Shown in pieces: positions 6,879 through 9,309 of a DNA stretch of 9,309 nt; position 1 is the stretch's first letter, and each line of letters begins with the position of its first letter. The notes under the pieces were generated by a model that did not search any database, was not told the origin of the DNA, and worked only from the letters and a program-made list of their open reading frames with translations. Position numbers and translations under genes: made by a program. The stretch comes from UBA5109 sp038148435 (GTDB lineage: Bacteria; Pseudomonadota; Gammaproteobacteria; Pseudomonadales; Pseudohongiellaceae), in assembly GCA_038148435.1 (NCBI GenBank), contig JAYQVM010000067.1, positions 1 through 9,309 of the forward strand. The letters are read 5' to 3'.

Positions 6879-6903
6879 TGAATCGAAAGTTAAAGAGAAT
6901 TAC

Positions 6904-6980
6904 GCACCCGTAGCTCAGCTGGATAGAGTACCTGGCTACGAACTAGGGGGTCGCATGTTCGAATCATGCCGGGTGCGCCA
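6904..6980 (+). tRNA. tRNA-Arg(ACG)
   Basis: The 77-base gene folds as a full cloverleaf. The acceptor stem GCACCCG/CGGGTGC is perfectly paired, the D stem is GCTC/GAGT, the anticodon stem CCTGG/CTAGG has the seven-base loop CTACGAA, the variable region is GGGTC, the T stem is GCATG/CATGC with loop TTCGAAT, the discriminator base is G and CCA is encoded. The anticodon ACG is at 6938-6940. A34 is expected to be changed to inosine by TadA, so this tRNA should read CGU, CGC and CGA. A T-rich stretch (from 6982) follows without a separate hairpin. No integrase gene or repeated tRNA 3' end was found nearby. Confidence 0.97.
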
Positions 6981-7246
6981 TATTTTTCCTATTTTAAACA
7001 ATAAGTTACCCTTTGAAAGTGCTTGCACCTGTAGCGATAGGTTCACGTGCTTGGATCATAAAAGTCTGACCCTGCTTTGAAGCGTCCCTTGATAGCCCAT
7101 ATGTATGGATGAACCGAAGTGTATCTGTGACTGAAATCCCTTTTCCTGAAAAGCAAATGAAAGCGATCATTCATATACATTAAATCATTAATGATTAGTT
7201 AATTTTAGCTGACAATTTTTAATAACAAGAATTTCTAGAATATTTT
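6981..7246. other. Gene-free stretch between tRNA-Arg and the AEC transporter gene
   Basis: No credible gene is seen in these 266 bases; the open frames are only a few codons long. A short hairpin GCACCTG...CACGTGC spans about 7025-7050 with one mismatch. AAGTCTGACCCTGC at 7062-7075 resembles sequence often seen around dispersed repeats of RAYT-type elements, from memory only. The last 70 bases are strongly AT-rich and hold a 14-bp palindrome described separately. Confidence 0.4.
7183..7196. promoter_or_regulatory. 14-bp perfect palindrome upstream of the AEC gene
   Basis: AATCATTAATGATT is identical to its own reverse complement and lies 50 bases before the transporter start codon. TTAGTT (7195-7200) and TTTAAT (7218-7223), 17 bp apart, could be a weak promoter overlapping its right end, so a bound repressor or activator could act here. 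No regulator gene adjoins it. An AT-rich palindrome can arise by chance, so operator status is only suggested. Confidence 0.35.
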
Positions 7247-8176
7247 ATGCAGGTTATTCAGACGATATTGCCTGTTGCTGCTATTGCATTGACAGGCTAT
7301 TTTTTTCTATGGAAAAACATCATCACTAGCGCTGAAGGGCTAACATTAGAAAAAATTTCTTTCAATATTTTCATTCCTTGCCTGCTATTTTATGGAACAG
7401 CAACCGCTAATTTCCCAGATCATATAGAGTGGAGTCTATTGGCAGGTTTTTATGTGCCTGTTTTTATTATTTACTTAAGCGCCTTATTGATTGGCAAAAT
7501 GCTGTTTTCCTACAATCTGGTGCAGCTTAGTGTTTTCGGCATGGGTGCATCCTATTCCAATATCACCATTGTCGGAATCCCGCTTTGTCTGCAGCTCTTT
7601 GGCGACGAGGCTTTTTTACCACTATTTATCATCATCTCTATCCATAACATCCTGCTTTTTGGCTTTGGGATAATTGTTGCGGAATCAAAAAGAGATTCGA
7701 CATCAACAATCATTAGACATGGTTTTCAGATTTTTAAATCGTTCTTGAAAAATCCTTTGACATGTAGCTTGGTTGCAGGTATCTGCATCAATATTCTGAA
7801 TATATCGATTTACTCACCACTAATGAACGCAGTAAATCTGATGTCACAGGCCGCTATTCCTATGTCATTATTTTCATTGGGGGGAGCATTGACACGTTAT
7901 AAAATAAGCGGTGATATTGGCGCTCCCATAGTGCTTTTAGTATTAAAACTGGTATTGCTGCCAACGCTGGTCTGGTTTTGTGTTTTCCACCTCTTTGAAA
8001 TAAATACCATATGGGCAGGAACGGCAGTCATGCTAGCTTCTACTCCAGTTGGAATAAGCCCCTATATTTTTTCCAGACGCTACCAAGCTTGTGAAAAGCA
8101 AATAGCCTCAGCTGTTGTGCTTTCATCAGCCATATCTGTTGTGACTGCCAGTATATTTATACTATTGCTTTCCTAA
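7247..8176 (+). CDS. AEC (auxin efflux carrier) family permease
   Basis: The 309-residue inner-membrane protein has about ten hydrophobic segments in the two-halves pattern of the AEC / Mem_trans family, whose bacterial members export or exchange small organic acids. Family signs are the PVAAIALTGYFF opening helix, the broken-helix motif FNIFIPCLLFYG at 39-50, SYSNITIVGIPLCLQLFG at 102-119 (Asn105 and the GIP turn), the KNPL start of the second half at 168-171, AIPMSLFSLGGAL at 203-215 and MLASTPVGISPY at 262-273. The length is typical (about 300-320). The substrate cannot be told from sequence; malate, malonate and auxin-like acids are all known in the family. The start is the first in-frame ATG and fits the family N-terminus, but no good Shine-Dalgarno precedes it. 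It stands alone, AT-rich, and converges on the secreted-protein gene with a 56-bp gap. Confidence 0.9.
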   Translation: MQVIQTILPVAAIALTGYFFLWKNIITSAEGLTLEKISFNIFIPCLLFYGTATANFPDHIEWSLLAGFYVPVFIIYLSALLIGKMLFSYNLVQLSVFGMGASYSNITIVGIPLCLQLFGDEAFLPLFIIISIHNILLFGFGIIVAESKRDSTSTIIRHGFQIFKSFLKNPLTCSLVAGICINILNISIYSPLMNAVNLMSQAAIPMSLFSLGGALTRYKISGDIGAPIVLLVLKLVLLPTLVWFCVFHLFEINTIWAGTAVMLASTPVGISPYIFSRRYQACEKQIASAVVLSSAISVVTASIFILLLS

Positions 8177-8232
8177 AAATCACTTGAAGTCTGAGCTTAG
8201 GTAAGTCACGATGAATCAGAGATTCCGAGCTC

Positions 8233-9111
8233 CTAGAATGCAGGAGCAATAGCTCCTTCAGGTGGTGCCCAAGTTTCACAGGGGGTTGGGTTCCATTTTG
8301 AGTTATCAGTCTCACGACGAAAATGGGAAGTAGTAACATATGGCTGGAACAAATACATAGGATCATCAACAATAGTTGTTACAACAAACCATTCTTCTCC
8401 AGTGGGCGCAGTAAAACGATTAAAATATTCGGTTAAAATAGCGTCTTCACTATAAGGAATTCCATTTGGTCTGAGATATCCTGGCTCCATTTGAACCGTT
8501 ATAACTTTTAATGTCCCGCTGGGCGGGGGCGCATCATCTGGATTGGCATTACTACCTCTATTTATTAATATGTTTTCCCAGTCTGCCACACTATATCCCT
8601 GCCAACTTCTTTCAAGATTGGCTGCCTCCATCATCATGCTGATTAATGGACGTCTGCCCTCACTGGAGAAATGCAATAGCCGCGTTTGTGTGCCTGCATC
8701 AGTATCGATTCTCAATGTATAGTCATCTTCCCAACTGATTTGCAGTCTCGTCGGAACCCGCATAATTCTCGCTGCACCAAACGCTTTACACTGAAGGCCT
8801 GCAGCATTATCAGCCTCTAGATCCCAGCTATTGGTAGCGGCTTTACCTGCATCATTAACAGGCACACTCATAGTATCCCCTATGGCAGGGGTCAACATAC
8901 GATATGCCCAATCCTCAGTGATTAGCGAAACCCATGTGCCTGTCAGATTGATTGGAGCTTCGGTCCTGCCAGGAGCCTGCACAGGCACGGGGCCTCCAAA
9001 ACGTTGCGCATAGGAAGGAGTTGTTATTACTAGCAATAAAATTGAAATTAAAAAGAACTGAAAAGGCCTGATTAAAGCTTCTTGAAGCTTTTGTTTAACG
9101 TAATTCTTCAT
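8233..9111 (-). CDS. Uncharacterised secreted protein paired with an MBL-fold hydrolase gene
   Basis: From ATG 9111 the protein has 292 residues with a signal peptide (basic start, hydrophobic 16-31, cleavage probably after SYA at 33-35), so it is exported. The mature part begins with a proline-rich linker (PVPVQAPGR, 41-49). Conserved-looking blocks follow: LTGTWVSLITEDWAYRMLTP (56-75), AAGLQCKAFGAARIMRVPTRL (103-123), DDYTLRIDTDAGTQTRLLHF (129-148), a PPPSG linker (195-199), GYLRPNGIPYS (211-221), LTEYFNRF (226-233) and SKWNPTPCE (271-279). C108 and C278 are the only cysteines of the mature chain and may pair. I recall similar unnamed exported proteins in other Proteobacteria, but know no function. 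The frame stays open to 9174, yet GGAGG at 9122-9118 sits six bases before ATG 9111 and the signal peptide fits that start. Its start overlaps the end of the upstream reading frame by 17 bases, implying translational coupling. Confidence 0.8.
   Translation of the reverse strand: MKNYVKQKLQEALIRPFQFFLISILLLVITTPSYAQRFGGPVPVQAPGRTEAPINLTGTWVSLITEDWAYRMLTPAIGDTMSVPVNDAGKAATNSWDLEADNAAGLQCKAFGAARIMRVPTRLQISWEDDYTLRIDTDAGTQTRLLHFSSEGRRPLISMMMEAANLERSWQGYSVADWENILINRGSNANPDDAPPPSGTLKVITVQMEPGYLRPNGIPYSEDAILTEYFNRFTAPTGEEWFVVTTIVDDPMYLFQPYVTTSHFRRETDNSKWNPTPCETWAPPEGAIAPAF
9074..9091 (-). other. Hairpin early in the secreted-protein coding sequence
   Basis: AAAGCTTC and GAAGCTTT form a perfect 8-bp inverted repeat with a two-base centre, best drawn as a 7-bp stem with a four-base loop (CAAG in the mRNA). 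It lies 21-38 bases into the secreted-protein gene and three bases past the stop codon of the upstream frame. It could slow ribosomes or stabilise the mRNA in this overlap zone; effect unknown. Confidence 0.4.
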
Positions 9112-9309
9112 AAACAGCCTCCAAAAACATTCTTGTTGTCCACTCTCCTGATTCGTAACCATATATGCCGTCATATTCTAGGGAAGGTTGTGCTGCGAAT
9201 ATTTCCTCGAAGGATAATCCATTATCTATCATCATTTGGACGCGATCTCTGATAATAGTCAGCATGTCTCTATATTAATAACCATCAGCTACACTGGCTC
9301 ATAGACCGT
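9095..9309 (-). pseudogene. 3' end of an MBL-fold metallo-hydrolase gene with two in-frame stops
   Basis: The minus strand encodes a C-terminus ending at TAA 9097-9095. It reads YRDMLTIIRDRV, then IDNGLSFEEIFAAQPSLEYDG and FLEAVYEELR, which fits the tail of metallo-beta-lactamase-fold hydrolases (pattern YRDML..VRDRV, G.SLEEV.AA.PT..FD). Upstream in the same frame, GL-stop-ASVADGY-stop-YRDML lines up residue for residue with the usual HGPLASVAD...YRDML, interrupted by TGA at 9301-9299 and TAA at 9277-9275. That suggests a recently decayed gene, or base errors if this is the edge of an assembly. From ATG 9265 a 56-codon frame stays open, but no Shine-Dalgarno precedes it. The rest of the gene lies beyond the window, so the metal-binding motifs cannot be checked. 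It overlaps the secreted-protein start, as expected of an operon. Confidence 0.6.
9118..9122 (-). promoter_or_regulatory. Shine-Dalgarno GGAGG fixing the secreted-protein start
   Basis: GGAGG on the minus strand is the strongest ribosome binding site in the window and lies six bases before ATG 9111. It sits inside the last codons of the upstream reading frame, and decides for the 292-residue start over the 313-residue frame that begins at 9174. Confidence 0.8.

Noticed and set aside
6904..6980. tRNA as an integration site of a genomic island
   Set aside because: No integrase gene and no second copy of the tRNA 3' end was found in the window.
7053..7058. TGATCC on the minus strand downstream of the tRNA
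   Set aside because: After 18 bp it is followed by CTACA rather than TAAGA, and would drive only antisense of the tRNA.
8213..8225. Hairpin GAATC-AGA-GATTC after the secreted-protein stop
   Set aside because: The stem is only 5 bp and no T-run follows on either strand, so it is not a convincing terminator.
9112..9174. Extra 21 residues at the start of the secreted protein
   Set aside because: No signal-peptide character and no ribosome binding site; the bases are explained by the upstream hydrolase frame. GGAGG fixes the start at 9111.

Overview
The window reads as chromosomal DNA of a gammaproteobacterium, most likely a marine or aquatic one. The evidence is the family content: a TrmO close to the E. 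coli protein, a two-ABC-domain ModF close to E. coli ModF, a RimK-type ATP-grasp ligase with E. coli-like motifs, and a DUF2878 / chalcone-isomerase-like / DUF3833 operon typical of Vibrio, Shewanella and related groups. Genus cannot be decided from the sequence. No insertion sequence, integrase, CRISPR array or phage gene is visible.

Layout: (1) 33-1418 (+), a secreted alpha/beta hydrolase. (2) 1548-2276 (-), trmO, which methylates the t6A37 base of tRNA-Thr. (3) 2349-3919 (+), a tight three-gene operon: an integral membrane protein (DUF2878), an exported chalcone-isomerase-like protein and a DUF3833 lipoprotein. It is preceded by a near-perfect match to the promoter of ECF11-type sigma factors (RpoE/ChrR, singlet-oxygen response): TGATCC, 18 bp, TAAGA. 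(4) 5313-3922 and 6725-5358 (-), a RimB-like/RimK fusion downstream of modF, converging on the lipoprotein gene with a 2-bp gap. (5) 6904-6980 (+), tRNA-Arg(ACG). (6) 7247-8176 (+), an AEC (auxin efflux carrier type) permease. (7) 9309-8233 (-), the 3' end of what looks like a metallo-beta-lactamase-fold hydrolase gene carrying two in-frame stops, overlapping the start of an uncharacterised secreted protein.

How the genes relate: apart from the DUF2878 operon, the possible modF-rimK pair and the hydrolase/secreted-protein pair at the right edge, neighbours look functionally unrelated. The strongest regulatory reading is that the DUF2878 operon belongs to a photo-oxidative (singlet oxygen) stress regulon whose sigma factor, anti-sigma factor and fatty-acid-modifying enzymes, usually neighbours in this type of cluster, are encoded elsewhere. 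Gene 1 and the genes for RimK-like and ModF look richer in G+C than the operon at 2349-3919 and the AEC gene, but this was judged by eye only.
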